In this document: positions 1 to 8,236 of the stretch, piece by piece
How positions within the stretch are numbered: position 1 is the stretch's first letter
Layout: every line of letters starts with the position of its first letter
Made by a program: the position numbers and the translations under genes
The notes under the pieces: generated by a model
Database searches by the model: none
Told to the model about the DNA's origin: nothing
What the model saw: the letters and a program-made list of their open reading frames with translations, nothing else
Assembly (NCBI GenBank): GCA_949283695.1
Contig: CASDTX010000004.1
Coordinates: 1 to 64,000 of the forward strand
DNA: 64,000 bases
Source of the DNA: an uncultured Eubacteriales bacterium
Lineage (GTDB): Bacteria; Bacillota; Clostridia; Lachnospirales; Lachnospiraceae
Direction of reading: 5' to 3'

Positions 1-139
1 CCGAGAGACCCGTTTACGGGTAGCAAGTAATCCTGCGCGTGGCTGGCAGGCCAATAAAAAGACGCACTTGTGCGTAGCTAGTGGTATTAGGGCTATGCCC
101 GAAAAGGAAAAACCACCCGCTATGCGGGTGGATAATTAT
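1..139. mobile_element. Terminal end of an IS200/IS605-type element (partial)
   Basis: The first ~139 bases do not encode the flanking binding protein and are packed with small perfect hairpins: ACCCG/CGGGT at 8-21, ACGCAC/GTGCGT at 62-75, GGGC/GCCC at 90-100 and CCACCCGC/GCGGGTGG at 113-131. The last stem sits directly beside the junction with the interrupted gene. Subterminal hairpins without long terminal inverted repeats are typical of IS200/IS605 elements, whose right end also carries the TnpB guide-RNA scaffold. No transposase gene is visible because the window starts here. Whether this is the left or the right end cannot be decided. Confidence 0.5.
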
Positions 140-610
140 TGTTCCCCAGTTCAGCGGCGCTGCCAGGTACTGGTCTTTGAGTCCGTCTTTGTCCAGTACG
201 TCGTTCAGGTCAATGATGATCCCTTGATCCAGAAGCTTGATCGCGTAGGGATCCGTATCAAGGTTGAACAGATCAGGCGTCTCGTTGCTGGCGACAAGAG
301 TCTTGATCTTCTGCAGGTAGGAAGGCTTATCCGCAATGTACTGGATATCCATGGTAAAATTGGGATTCACCTCTTCCTGATACATCTCCACGATGTTTTC
401 CATGCTGATGTATCCGGACTGCTGGGGTGTGATACAGGTGATGTAGGTCATGTTCTTTTCCGGCTGGCTGACGGTTCCCTCCTCTTCCGAAGAAGCGGTG
501 CTGTCCGACGGTTTGTCTGCCCCGGAATTCCCGCAGCCAGTAAGCAGGCCGACCAGAAGAACACCCGTTAATAAGGCTGCCAGCAGTTTCGATTGTGTGT
601 TTCTTTTCAT
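140..610 (-). pseudogene. ABC sugar-transporter solute-binding lipoprotein, truncated by insertion
   Basis: The protein begins with a lipoprotein signal peptide ending in a lipobox (LLTGCGNSG, Cys at about residue 26), then an acidic Ser-rich linker and the start of a family 1 extracellular sugar-binding domain (ITPQQSGY, DLFNLDTDP). Start ATG at 610 is preceded by AAGGAGGA. About 155 genuine residues remain before the frame runs into hairpin-rich IS-like sequence at ~139; a family member would be ~400-430 residues. It is divergent from two MalF/MalG-type permeases and was probably their binding component. If the rest of the gene does not lie intact beyond the insertion, this uptake system lacks its receptor. 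The disruption is seen directly; the partner assignment is inferred. Confidence 0.75.
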
Positions 611-843
611 AGACAATCCTCCTTGTAATACTGTGAATTTGTTTGATTCCATTATAGAATTCGGAATAAAAAGAAGTAAATTCCAGAATTTTATGATCAT
701 TTGAAATATTTTTAGATGATGTATTCTCTGTGCTCCAAGGCCTAAAAATACATAAAGGATTCCAAATATTTTTAAATAGCCTGCAGTCCCGGCGGAAATC
801 TATAATGAAAGCAACAGGAAATCTTCCGAAGGAGGCTGAGTAT

Positions 844-1734
844 ATGAAGAGCACACTGAAAAATAAAAAAGCTTATATCATTTTCCTGCTGCCTGCTGCT
901 GCGGTCTTTATCTTTACGGTGATCCTTCCGATTATCTGGTCATCTTATTATAGCTTTTTCTCCTGGGATGGGGTGACAGATATGAAGTTTGTCGGCGCGG
1001 AGAATTATCGATCCCTGCTGACAGATGTGTATTTCAGAGAAGCGTTCGTAAACAATCTGATCTATCTGCTGGTCAATCTGATCGGACAGGTAGGGACCGC
1101 GCTCATACTGGCGCTGCTCCTGTGCAGGATTACGAGGGGACGGACCTTTTATAAAACCATGTTTTTTGCTCCGGCGGTTCTCTCGGCTATTGCTGTGTCC
1201 CAGGCCTTTCAGAAATTCTATTCCACGGAACCGATGGGAGTCTTCAACACCATTCTTCTGAAACTCGGGCTGGACAATCTGGTGATCCCCTGGCTGGGAA
1301 CCGCGGATACTGCCCTGATCAGCGTGGCCCTGATCGAATGTTATAAAAACATGGGACTGTATCTGGTGATCATCTACGCAGGGCTGATGGATATCCCGGG
1401 GGATATCATAGAGTCAGCGCTGATGGACGGGGCGAAAGGATTCAGACTGTTCTGGCATATCAAGCTGCACTATATCAAAGGTGTGATGGCAGTGGCAGTA
1501 ATTATGGCGGTCAACGGGCTTCTGAAAGCCTTTGACATCCCCTTTATCACCACCAACGGAGGGCCGGGAAACGCGTCGGAGCTGGTGACGACCTATATGT
1601 ACAAAACGGCGTTTTCCAGCGCCAGATACGGCTACGGCAGTGCCATGGCTGTGTTTATCGCAGCGGAGAGCATTCTGATTGTACTTGTCCTGCGGAAAAT
1701 ACTGGCAGGAAGCAGGGAGGAGGAATCTGCATGA
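844..1734 (+). CDS. ABC sugar transporter permease, MalF type
   Basis: A 296-residue integral membrane protein with about six transmembrane segments. The first is at residues ~10-33, and the EAA loop that contacts the ATPase is at ~190-205 (ESALMDGAKG). This is the usual size for the first permease of CUT1 oligosaccharide importers. The start ATG at 844 follows GGAGG at ~829; earlier in-frame starts lack a ribosome-binding site. The stop overlaps the next permease (ATGA), so the two are translationally coupled. No ATPase gene is present here; CUT1 systems often share a MsmK/UgpC ATPase encoded elsewhere. The substrate is probably a sugar handled by the downstream isomerase and kinase, which is inference from context. 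Confidence 0.9.
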   Translation: MKSTLKNKKAYIIFLLPAAAVFIFTVILPIIWSSYYSFFSWDGVTDMKFVGAENYRSLLTDVYFREAFVNNLIYLLVNLIGQVGTALILALLLCRITRGRTFYKTMFFAPAVLSAIAVSQAFQKFYSTEPMGVFNTILLKLGLDNLVIPWLGTADTALISVALIECYKNMGLYLVIIYAGLMDIPGDIIESALMDGAKGFRLFWHIKLHYIKGVMAVAVIMAVNGLLKAFDIPFITTNGGPGNASELVTTYMYKTAFSSARYGYGSAMAVFIAAESILIVLVLRKILAGSREEESA

Positions 1735-2558
1735 GGAAATGGAAACGAGGAATCATATATGTTGTGCTGACCGTGGTGCTGGTGATCCAGTGCTACCCCA
1801 TATTCTGGATCTTTATGACGAGTTTCAAGACTTCGGAAGAGATTAAGTCCAAGAGCACATTTGCCCTTCCGGAATCGCTGAACTTCACCAATTATTTCCG
1901 GGCTGTCGAGACGTCCAATCTGGGACTCTACCTGAAAAACAGTCTGATCGTCCTGGCTGTGACGATCGCACTGCTTGTTCTGCTGAGTTCTACGGCTGCG
2001 TTTGCCATAGAGAAGATGAAGTTCAAGATCAATAAGATTGTGCTGTCGTTTTTCCTCATCGGCATCACCATCCCCATTCATGTGACCCTGATCCCGCTGT
2101 TCCAGATCTACCGGGCGGCCGGACTTCTGAACAGCTACTGGGCGCTGATTGTGCCGCAGGTGGGGTTCAACCTGCCGCTGTCGATCTATCTGTTTGTCAG
2201 CTTTTATAAGTTCATCCCGGATGCTATAATGGAAGCGGCGGCAATCGATGGGGCCTCTGTGTGGAAGATATTTTTTGCAATTGTATTTCCGATGTCGAAG
2301 AATTCGATGATAACGGTTGTGACAATGAATACGATCTTTGTCTGGAATGAATTTGTATTTGCCAACACATTCATCAGCCGTTCAGAGCTTAAGACCATCC
2401 CCATCGGACTGTTCGACTACATTGGCGCGAAAGGAATGGTTGACTGGGGCGCTACCTTTTCGGCGATTTCGCTCTTCCTTTTCCCGGTTCTGATCATCTA
2501 TTTCCTCTTGAACAAGGGAATTATTGCCGGCATGACCACAGGAGCCATAAAGGAATAA
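1731..2558 (+). CDS. ABC sugar transporter permease, MalG type
   Basis: A 275-residue second permease of a CUT1 importer, with about six transmembrane segments (first at ~8-30). The EAA loop is at ~168-185 (MEAAAIDGAS). It starts with ATG overlapping the stop of the preceding permease and ends two bases before the histidine kinase ATG, so transport and sensing genes form one operon. It should pair with the 844-1734 permease to form the membrane channel. Confidence 0.92.
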   Translation: MRKWKRGIIYVVLTVVLVIQCYPIFWIFMTSFKTSEEIKSKSTFALPESLNFTNYFRAVETSNLGLYLKNSLIVLAVTIALLVLLSSTAAFAIEKMKFKINKIVLSFFLIGITIPIHVTLIPLFQIYRAAGLLNSYWALIVPQVGFNLPLSIYLFVSFYKFIPDAIMEAAAIDGASVWKIFFAIVFPMSKNSMITVVTMNTIFVWNEFVFANTFISRSELKTIPIGLFDYIGAKGMVDWGATFSAISLFLFPVLIIYFLLNKGIIAGMTTGAIKE

Positions 2559-2560
2559 CC

Positions 2561-4318
2561 ATGAAATATATCTTCAGATCCAAAAGCATTGCGCAGAAGT
2601 TCTTTCTTCTGTCCATGATCACCTTCGTTCTCCCGCTGGCGTTTTTTATCTTTTTTACCTTCCGGACCTACAGCAGAACGATCGACAGCAAGTTCCACCA
2701 GATGGCGCAGAATGTGCTCAGCCTGGTGGAAAAGAATATTCAGTATACCATGAATGATGTCAGTGATACCGGGAATATTATCATGACCTCAGATGTGGTC
2801 CAGAATATCTTATCCTGTGACCCGGACAGTGAGAGTTATCACCAGGAGATACTCCGTTACGAGACAGAGGTGGAGGAGCTGCTGATCAATCTGACGAACA
2901 ACAAGAGATACATTGGCAGCATCTATCTGGGAAACAACGGATATTCGCTGATTAAATACAAAACCCTCTTTTCTGAGATGGACATCAGCCAGTTCAGCTA
3001 TCCGGATGAGGCCTGGATGGAACATGCGATCCAGGCGGACGGAAGAGGGGAGTGGTATTCGGACATTGCGAATACCTATTTTTCCGACGAGCTGGTAATC
3101 TATACCAAGCTGATCAAGGGGCTGAACAGTCTGGAGCCCCTTGGCATTATGGTGATCGGGATCGATAAAGCGGTTTTTGATGATCTGCTGGAATCTCTGG
3201 ATGATTTCCGGGGGAGTCAGATTATCATCTGGCAGGGAGAGGAGGTGCTGTATGACAGTCTGGCAGGCGAGAACAGCAGCTTATACGGAATGGATGCGGA
3301 GGCCAGGAAGAGATTCCTGACGTCAGACGGGATCCAGGATGTGGGGTTCAATAACAAAATGTACGTGAAAAGTACGGTGAGCCGTGGGAGCGGCTGGACG
3401 ATTACCTTTGCGACGCCGTGCAATGTGCTGGATTTTGACAAGCGGAAAACCCTGGTTCTGTTTCTCCTGATCGGGGCGCTGACGCTTGTCGTGGCCGGAG
3501 GCTGTTCGATTATTTTCACACACAGTATCACACAGACGCTGCGGAAACTCCGGCATTATGTAGACGGCCTGAAACAAGGAGAAAAGCCGGAGATCTGCTT
3601 TGATTCCAAAGATGAGATCGGGATGATCGGCAATGAGTTTATCCGGGTTGTGAATGAGAATGAGACCCTTTCCATGAATCTTTACCGGTCGCTTTACCGG
3701 GAGAAGGAAGCAGAGCTGGAAGTCTTACAGTCCCAGATCAATCCCCATTTCCTGTACAATGCGTTGGACAGCATCTTCTGGATGGCTGAGGAGCACGACG
3801 TGCCTGAGATTTCCGAGATGGTAGTCGCGCTGTCCCGGATGTTCCGCCTGTCGCTGAATAATGGGGAGCAGACGATGACCGTGCAGAAAGAACTGGAACT
3901 GGTGAAGAGTTACCTGCAGGTACAGAAAGTAAGATTCGAAGAGAAGCTTTCAGCGGAGATCCGGACCGCCGATGAGGTGGCCGGCATAGAGATCCCCAAG
4001 TTCCTTCTTCAGCCTCTTGTGGAAAATGCGGTCACGCACGGCATCGCTCCGAAAGAAGGAAAGGGCCATGTGCGGATCGCGGTATGGGGAGAAGGAGAGG
4101 ACCTGTATTTCTCTGTGCAGGACGACGGAGTGGGATTCGACCCGGGCGAGAAAGATGTGATCCACTCCGGATATGCATTGAAAAATATCGACGAGCGAAT
4201 CAAAATGACCTATGGAGAAGACTGCGGACTCACGATAGAGTCCGGCATCGGAGCGGGAACTACAGCGAACGTAAGAATCAAGAAAAGAATGGGAATAAAA
4301 AGAGAAACAGACAGATAA
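2561..4318 (+). CDS. Sensor histidine kinase, YesM family
   Basis: A 585-residue kinase. Transmembrane helices lie at ~14-34 and ~297-320 and bracket an extracellular sensor domain of ~260 residues. A HAMP-like linker follows (~320-370), then the His_kinase motif with phospho-acceptor H396 in SQINPHFLYNALDS and an HATPase domain with N-box LLQPLVENAVTHG (Asn ~489) and DDGVGF. INPHFLYN is diagnostic of the LytS/YesM class. Members usually sense a sugar or its binding protein outside the cell and phosphorylate a YesN/AraC-type partner, here encoded next. It lies between the permeases and that regulator in one transcription unit. Confidence 0.93.
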   Translation: MKYIFRSKSIAQKFFLLSMITFVLPLAFFIFFTFRTYSRTIDSKFHQMAQNVLSLVEKNIQYTMNDVSDTGNIIMTSDVVQNILSCDPDSESYHQEILRYETEVEELLINLTNNKRYIGSIYLGNNGYSLIKYKTLFSEMDISQFSYPDEAWMEHAIQADGRGEWYSDIANTYFSDELVIYTKLIKGLNSLEPLGIMVIGIDKAVFDDLLESLDDFRGSQIIIWQGEEVLYDSLAGENSSLYGMDAEARKRFLTSDGIQDVGFNNKMYVKSTVSRGSGWTITFATPCNVLDFDKRKTLVLFLLIGALTLVVAGGCSIIFTHSITQTLRKLRHYVDGLKQGEKPEICFDSKDEIGMIGNEFIRVVNENETLSMNLYRSLYREKEAELEVLQSQINPHFLYNALDSIFWMAEEHDVPEISEMVVALSRMFRLSLNNGEQTMTVQKELELVKSYLQVQKVRFEEKLSAEIRTADEVAGIEIPKFLLQPLVENAVTHGIAPKEGKGHVRIAVWGEGEDLYFSVQDDGVGFDPGEKDVIHSGYALKNIDERIKMTYGEDCGLTIESGIGAGTTANVRIKKRMGIKRETDR

Positions 4319-4341
4319 GCAGGCAAAAAAGGGGGAGTCCC

Positions 4342-5865
4342 ATGTTTACGGTATTTATTGCCGACGATGAAGCGAAGGTGATCAGCGGCCTGATCCACCG
4401 GGTAAACTGGAAGAAACTGGACGCGTGGGCCGTGGGATATGCGGAGAATGGAAAAGAGGCAAAAGAGAAGATCCTGGAACTGCGTCCGGATATTGTGATC
4501 ACAGATATCTATATGCCCGGGATGACAGGGATTGAGCTGATCAATGAACTGTCGGACACCGTGGACACCGTATTTATTATCTTCTCTGCGTACAGCGAGT
4601 TTGAGTATGCCCGTGAGGCGATTCATCTGAATGTAGTGGAATACCTTGTCAAACCGGCCAGTATCCGGGAGATCGAGACTGCGCTGACAGAGGCCCGAAG
4701 CCGGGTGGAAGAAAAACGCAGGAATGACGTATGGAGGAAAGAAGAGTATGTGCTGATGAAACTTCTGGACGGGGCAGACATTCCGCCTGAGGAGCTGCCT
4801 CTGGAACAGGGAAACGCGGTCATCGCGATCGCAGTGGAATTCGAGGATGGGGAGAAAGCGCTGGGAGAGGCAGAGCAGACCGCAGGACAATGGAAATTGA
4901 TCAACGGGAAGGTCTATACGCTCCGGCGGAAGAAGAGACTGATTATCATCGGTGTGCAGAAGAATTATGATACGGACGGAGGACTGCGCAGATGGCTTCT
5001 CATGCGGGTACGGGATCTTTTCTCTGAGGAGGGACCGGCCGGTTACTGGGGGATGGGAATGACAGCAGAGAGCTGGAAGGATCTGGATCAGTCGGTCTAT
5101 TCCGCGGAGGAGATGCTGGACTACTCCAAGTTCTATCAGAGTCAGGTTGAAGACCCTGGTGCTGCTGCTGTGAAAGCGGCGGAGCCGGATGATATTATGA
5201 GTTATGGAGACGAGTTGATTCTGCATCTGGAAGATGCGGCTGCCGCGGCCGGAATCCTGGACAAGATCCGGGCGTCACTGCGAGAAATCCCGAGAGATAC
5301 AGAAGAAGTAAAGGTGAAGATGATCGAGTTCCTGTATCAGATCAGGAAGGGGTTCGAAGAGACCAGCAGACAGAAGATCGCTCCGGAAGAGCTGAACTGG
5401 GAGCGGGATGTGGTCTATAAGCTGATGAAAGCTCATACCCTGGATCAAGTGCTGGAAGTTCTGGAAGCGGCGGTGGCGTATTTCCAGAGGAGCGCCCGGG
5501 AGAGTCAGAGCGCGTTCACACAGAGCCTGGTAGGGCGGATCCAGAGTTATATCCGGCGCAATCTGCACAGAGAGATCGTTCTGAATGATATTGCGCAGTA
5601 TATTGGACGCAATCCCACCTATGTCAGCCATATCTTCCGGGCAGAGACGGGAGAGACTCTGTTCGAATATATCACCCGGCTGAGAATGGAGCGGGCCATT
5701 CAGCTTCTTCTGGAGAGCCGGCTGAAGATCCAGGAGATTGCGGCTGCTGTGGGATATGAGGAGCAGAGTTATTTCTGCCAGGTCTTTAAGAAGTATACCG
5801 GGCGGACAGCGGGGAGCTACCGAAAGATGCAGGCAGAGGACAAGAAATGGGCATTAAAAGGTTGA
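4342..5865 (+). CDS. Response regulator with AraC-type DNA-binding domain, YesN family
   Basis: A 507-residue protein. The N-terminal receiver has phospho-acceptor D55 (DIVITDIYMPG) and the conserved Lys in VKPA. A middle region of ~250 residues follows, and the last ~100 residues form an AraC-type double helix-turn-helix (DIAQYIGRNPTYVSHIF, then IQEIAAAVGYEEQSYFCQVFK). ATG at 4342 is chosen because GGGGGAG precedes it; the longer frame upstream lies inside the kinase gene. It is the partner of the YesM kinase 23 bases upstream and probably activates this transporter/catabolic operon and the divergent binding-protein promoter. Confidence 0.93.
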   Translation: MFTVFIADDEAKVISGLIHRVNWKKLDAWAVGYAENGKEAKEKILELRPDIVITDIYMPGMTGIELINELSDTVDTVFIIFSAYSEFEYAREAIHLNVVEYLVKPASIREIETALTEARSRVEEKRRNDVWRKEEYVLMKLLDGADIPPEELPLEQGNAVIAIAVEFEDGEKALGEAEQTAGQWKLINGKVYTLRRKKRLIIIGVQKNYDTDGGLRRWLLMRVRDLFSEEGPAGYWGMGMTAESWKDLDQSVYSAEEMLDYSKFYQSQVEDPGAAAVKAAEPDDIMSYGDELILHLEDAAAAAGILDKIRASLREIPRDTEEVKVKMIEFLYQIRKGFEETSRQKIAPEELNWERDVVYKLMKAHTLDQVLEVLEAAVAYFQRSARESQSAFTQSLVGRIQSYIRRNLHREIVLNDIAQYIGRNPTYVSHIFRAETGETLFEYITRLRMERAIQLLLESRLKIQEIAAAVGYEEQSYFCQVFKKYTGRTAGSYRKMQAEDKKWALKG

Positions 5866-5983
5866 TTATTAGGTGGAAAACAGAGCATTAAGTTGATAAA
5901 ATGACCTCAGAACCGGAAAGATAGCAAAGGCGGAGACAGCACAGTGCTGTTTCACGCGGACAGGTAGTGCAAGGAGGTCGAAT

Positions 5984-6598
5984 ATGGAGATTCAGAAACT
6001 GACAGATGTATCCTTCAGCAGATACGGGAAAGTAGTCACAGAATTCTCTTACGAGAAGATTCTCAAAGAGATGGAACATACCCCGCTGCCGAAGGATGTT
6101 GTTTATGTGCCGTCTGTTGAGGCGCTGGAGGCAGTGCCGGAAGCGGCTGACGTATGCAGGATGGGATTCGGCGGACTGCCGATCCAGATCGGCTACTGCA
6201 ACGGGGACAATCACAAGCTGAACGCGCTGGAGTATCACAGGAGTTCGGAGATCGATATTGCGGTCACTGATCTGATCCTTCTGCTGGGGAGCCAGCAGGA
6301 TATCGAGGAAGACGATACATATGACACGTCCGGGGTTGAGGCATTCTTTGTGCCTGCCGGAACGGCGGTGGAGCTCTATGCGACCACGCTTCACTACGCT
6401 CCGTGCACAGCGCAGGACGGCGGCTTTCGCTGTGTGATCGTCCTGCCTAAGGGAACGAACGAAGCGCTGCCTTTCGAAACGGCCAAGGAGGGAGAGAACC
6501 GGCTCCTTACTGCGGTCAATAAGTGGCTCATCGCCCATGAGGAGGCGGGAATCGAAGGCGCCTTCTGCGGTCTGAAGGGCACGAATCTGAGCGTCTGA
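5984..6598 (+). CDS. DUF4867 family protein
   Basis: A 204-residue soluble protein that I recognise as DUF4867, a family found beside sugar isomerases and kinases in Clostridia. The central segment (LEYHRSSEIDIAVTDLILLL, then FFVPAGTAVEL and TLHYAPC) has a cupin-like layout reminiscent of ureidoglycolate lyase, which would fit a sugar-binding or epimerase role. The biochemical function is not established. The start at 5984 follows AAGGAGGTCGAAT. It lies between the YesN regulator and the isomerase, so it probably acts on the same sugar. Confidence 0.8.
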   Translation: MEIQKLTDVSFSRYGKVVTEFSYEKILKEMEHTPLPKDVVYVPSVEALEAVPEAADVCRMGFGGLPIQIGYCNGDNHKLNALEYHRSSEIDIAVTDLILLLGSQQDIEEDDTYDTSGVEAFFVPAGTAVELYATTLHYAPCTAQDGGFRCVIVLPKGTNEALPFETAKEGENRLLTAVNKWLIAHEEAGIEGAFCGLKGTNLSV

Positions 6599-6674
6599 CC
6601 GTTATGCAGCCGGCAGCGGAGATCAGGAATACAATTATTAACAATCAAAGAAAAAAGAAAGTGAGGAAATCATA

Positions 6675-8159
6675 ATGAATAACATACCAGAGTTAAAAAT
6701 CGGAGTTGTGGCAGTAAGCAGAGACTGCTTCCCGGAGAGCCTGTCTGTCAACAGAAGGAAAGCGCTGATTGACGCGTATACGAAGAAATACGGAGAGGGA
6801 ACGGTATATGAGTGTCCGGTCTGCATCGTAGAGAGTGAGATCCACATGGTACAGGCTTTGGAAGATATTAAGAATGCAGGGTGCAACGCTCTGGTCGTAT
6901 ATCTTGGAAATTTCGGACCCGAGATATCGGAAACATTGCTTGCGAAACATTTTGATGGACCGAAGATGTTCATCGCTGCAGCGGAAGAGAGCCAGAATGA
7001 CCTTGTTCAGGGCCGTGGAGACGCTTACTGCGGAATGCTCAACGCAAGCTATAACTTAAAGCTGCGCGGTGTGCGGGCATACATTCCGGAATATCCGGTC
7101 GGAACAGCGGAAGAGTGTGCAGACATGATTCATGAATTCGAGCCCATCGCAAGAGCAGTTGTGGGACTGAACGGATTGAAGATCATCAGCTTCGGGCCAA
7201 GGCCGCTGAACTTCCTGGCCTGCAACGCACCGATCCAGCAGCTCTATAACATTGGAGTAGAGATTGAGGAGAACTCAGAGCTCGACCTGTTTGAAGCATT
7301 TAATAAACATGCAGGAGATGAGAGAATCCCGGCTGTTGTCAAAGAGATGGAAGAAGAGCTCGGCACCGGCAACAAGAAGCCGGAGATCCTGTCCAAACTG
7401 GCACAGTATGAACTGACCCTGAAAGACTGGGTAGAAGAGCACAGAGGATACCGCAAATACGTGGCGATCGCGGGCAAGTGCTGGCCGGCGTTCCAGACGC
7501 AGTTCGGCTTCGTTCCATGCTATGTAAACAGCCGGCTGACCGCCCAGGGTATTCCGGTTTCCTGTGAGGTAGATATCTATGGATGCTTAAGCGAGTTTAT
7601 CGGTACGGTCGTGAGCCAGGATACAGTGACCCTGCTGGATATTAACAATACTGTGCCGGCTGATATGTACAAAGAAAGCATTGAGGGCAAGTTCCCGTAT
7701 ACGCAGAAGGATACCTTCATGGGCTTCCACTGCGGAAACACGGCATCAGGCAAACTGTCCTTCTGTGAGATGAAGTATCAGATGATTATGGCCAGAACAC
7801 TTCCGGAAGAAGTGACACAGGGAACCCTGGAAGGGGATATTGTGCCTGGCGACATCACATTCTACCGCCTGCAGAGCACCTCAGACAATAAGCTGCGTGC
7901 ATATGTAGCACAGGGCGAGGTGCTTCCGGTTGCGACGAAATCGTTCGGATCGATCGGCGTATTCGCGATCCCGGAGATGGGAAGATTCTACAGACACGTG
8001 CTGATCGAGAAGAACTATCCGCATCACGGCGCGGTTGCGTTCGGCCACTATGGTAAAGAACTCTTCGAAGTATTTAAATATATCGGAGTTCCGGTAGATG
8101 AGATCGGGTATAATCAGCCAAAGGGAGTGAGATATCCGACAGAGAATCCGTGGGGATAA
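6675..8159 (+). CDS. L-fucose/L-arabinose isomerase-fold sugar isomerase
   Basis: A 494-residue protein of the FucI/AraA superfamily: metal-dependent aldose-ketose isomerases with an N-terminal Rossmann-like domain (LKIGVVAVSRD; ALVVYLGNFGPE) and a C-terminal catalytic half (VDIYGCLSEFIG, FHCGNTASG, PHHGAVAFGHYGKELFE). Such enzymes convert an aldose to its 2-ketose. With a xylulokinase-type enzyme next, the product is probably a ketopentose that is then phosphorylated. The exact sugar (xylose, arabinose, fucose-like or a derivative) cannot be read from sequence. The start at 6675 follows GTGAGGAAA. Confidence 0.85.
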   Translation: MNNIPELKIGVVAVSRDCFPESLSVNRRKALIDAYTKKYGEGTVYECPVCIVESEIHMVQALEDIKNAGCNALVVYLGNFGPEISETLLAKHFDGPKMFIAAAEESQNDLVQGRGDAYCGMLNASYNLKLRGVRAYIPEYPVGTAEECADMIHEFEPIARAVVGLNGLKIISFGPRPLNFLACNAPIQQLYNIGVEIEENSELDLFEAFNKHAGDERIPAVVKEMEEELGTGNKKPEILSKLAQYELTLKDWVEEHRGYRKYVAIAGKCWPAFQTQFGFVPCYVNSRLTAQGIPVSCEVDIYGCLSEFIGTVVSQDTVTLLDINNTVPADMYKESIEGKFPYTQKDTFMGFHCGNTASGKLSFCEMKYQMIMARTLPEEVTQGTLEGDIVPGDITFYRLQSTSDNKLRAYVAQGEVLPVATKSFGSIGVFAIPEMGRFYRHVLIEKNYPHHGAVAFGHYGKELFEVFKYIGVPVDEIGYNQPKGVRYPTENPWG

Positions 8160-8190
8160 GACGGTTCTTCGAATAAGGTTTCAGGTATCA

Positions 8191-8211
8191 GAGCGGGGAG
8201 ATTCCCCGCTC
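8191..8211 (+). terminator. Intergenic GC-rich hairpin between isomerase and kinase
   Basis: A perfect 9-bp stem (GAGCGGGGA/TCCCCGCTC) with a 3-base loop lies 32 bases after the isomerase stop and just ahead of the xylulokinase ribosome-binding site. It is followed only by CTTTC, not a real T-run. It is therefore more likely a partial terminator or mRNA-stability element that lowers kinase expression than a full stop. Confidence 0.5.
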
Positions 8212-8236
8212 CTTTCACAGAAGGAGGAAAAGAAAT

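Noticed and set aside
5866..5983. Possible transcription break between the YesN regulator and the DUF4867 gene
   Set aside because: The 118-base gap has no T-tailed hairpin and no clear promoter, so the genes may still be cotranscribed.
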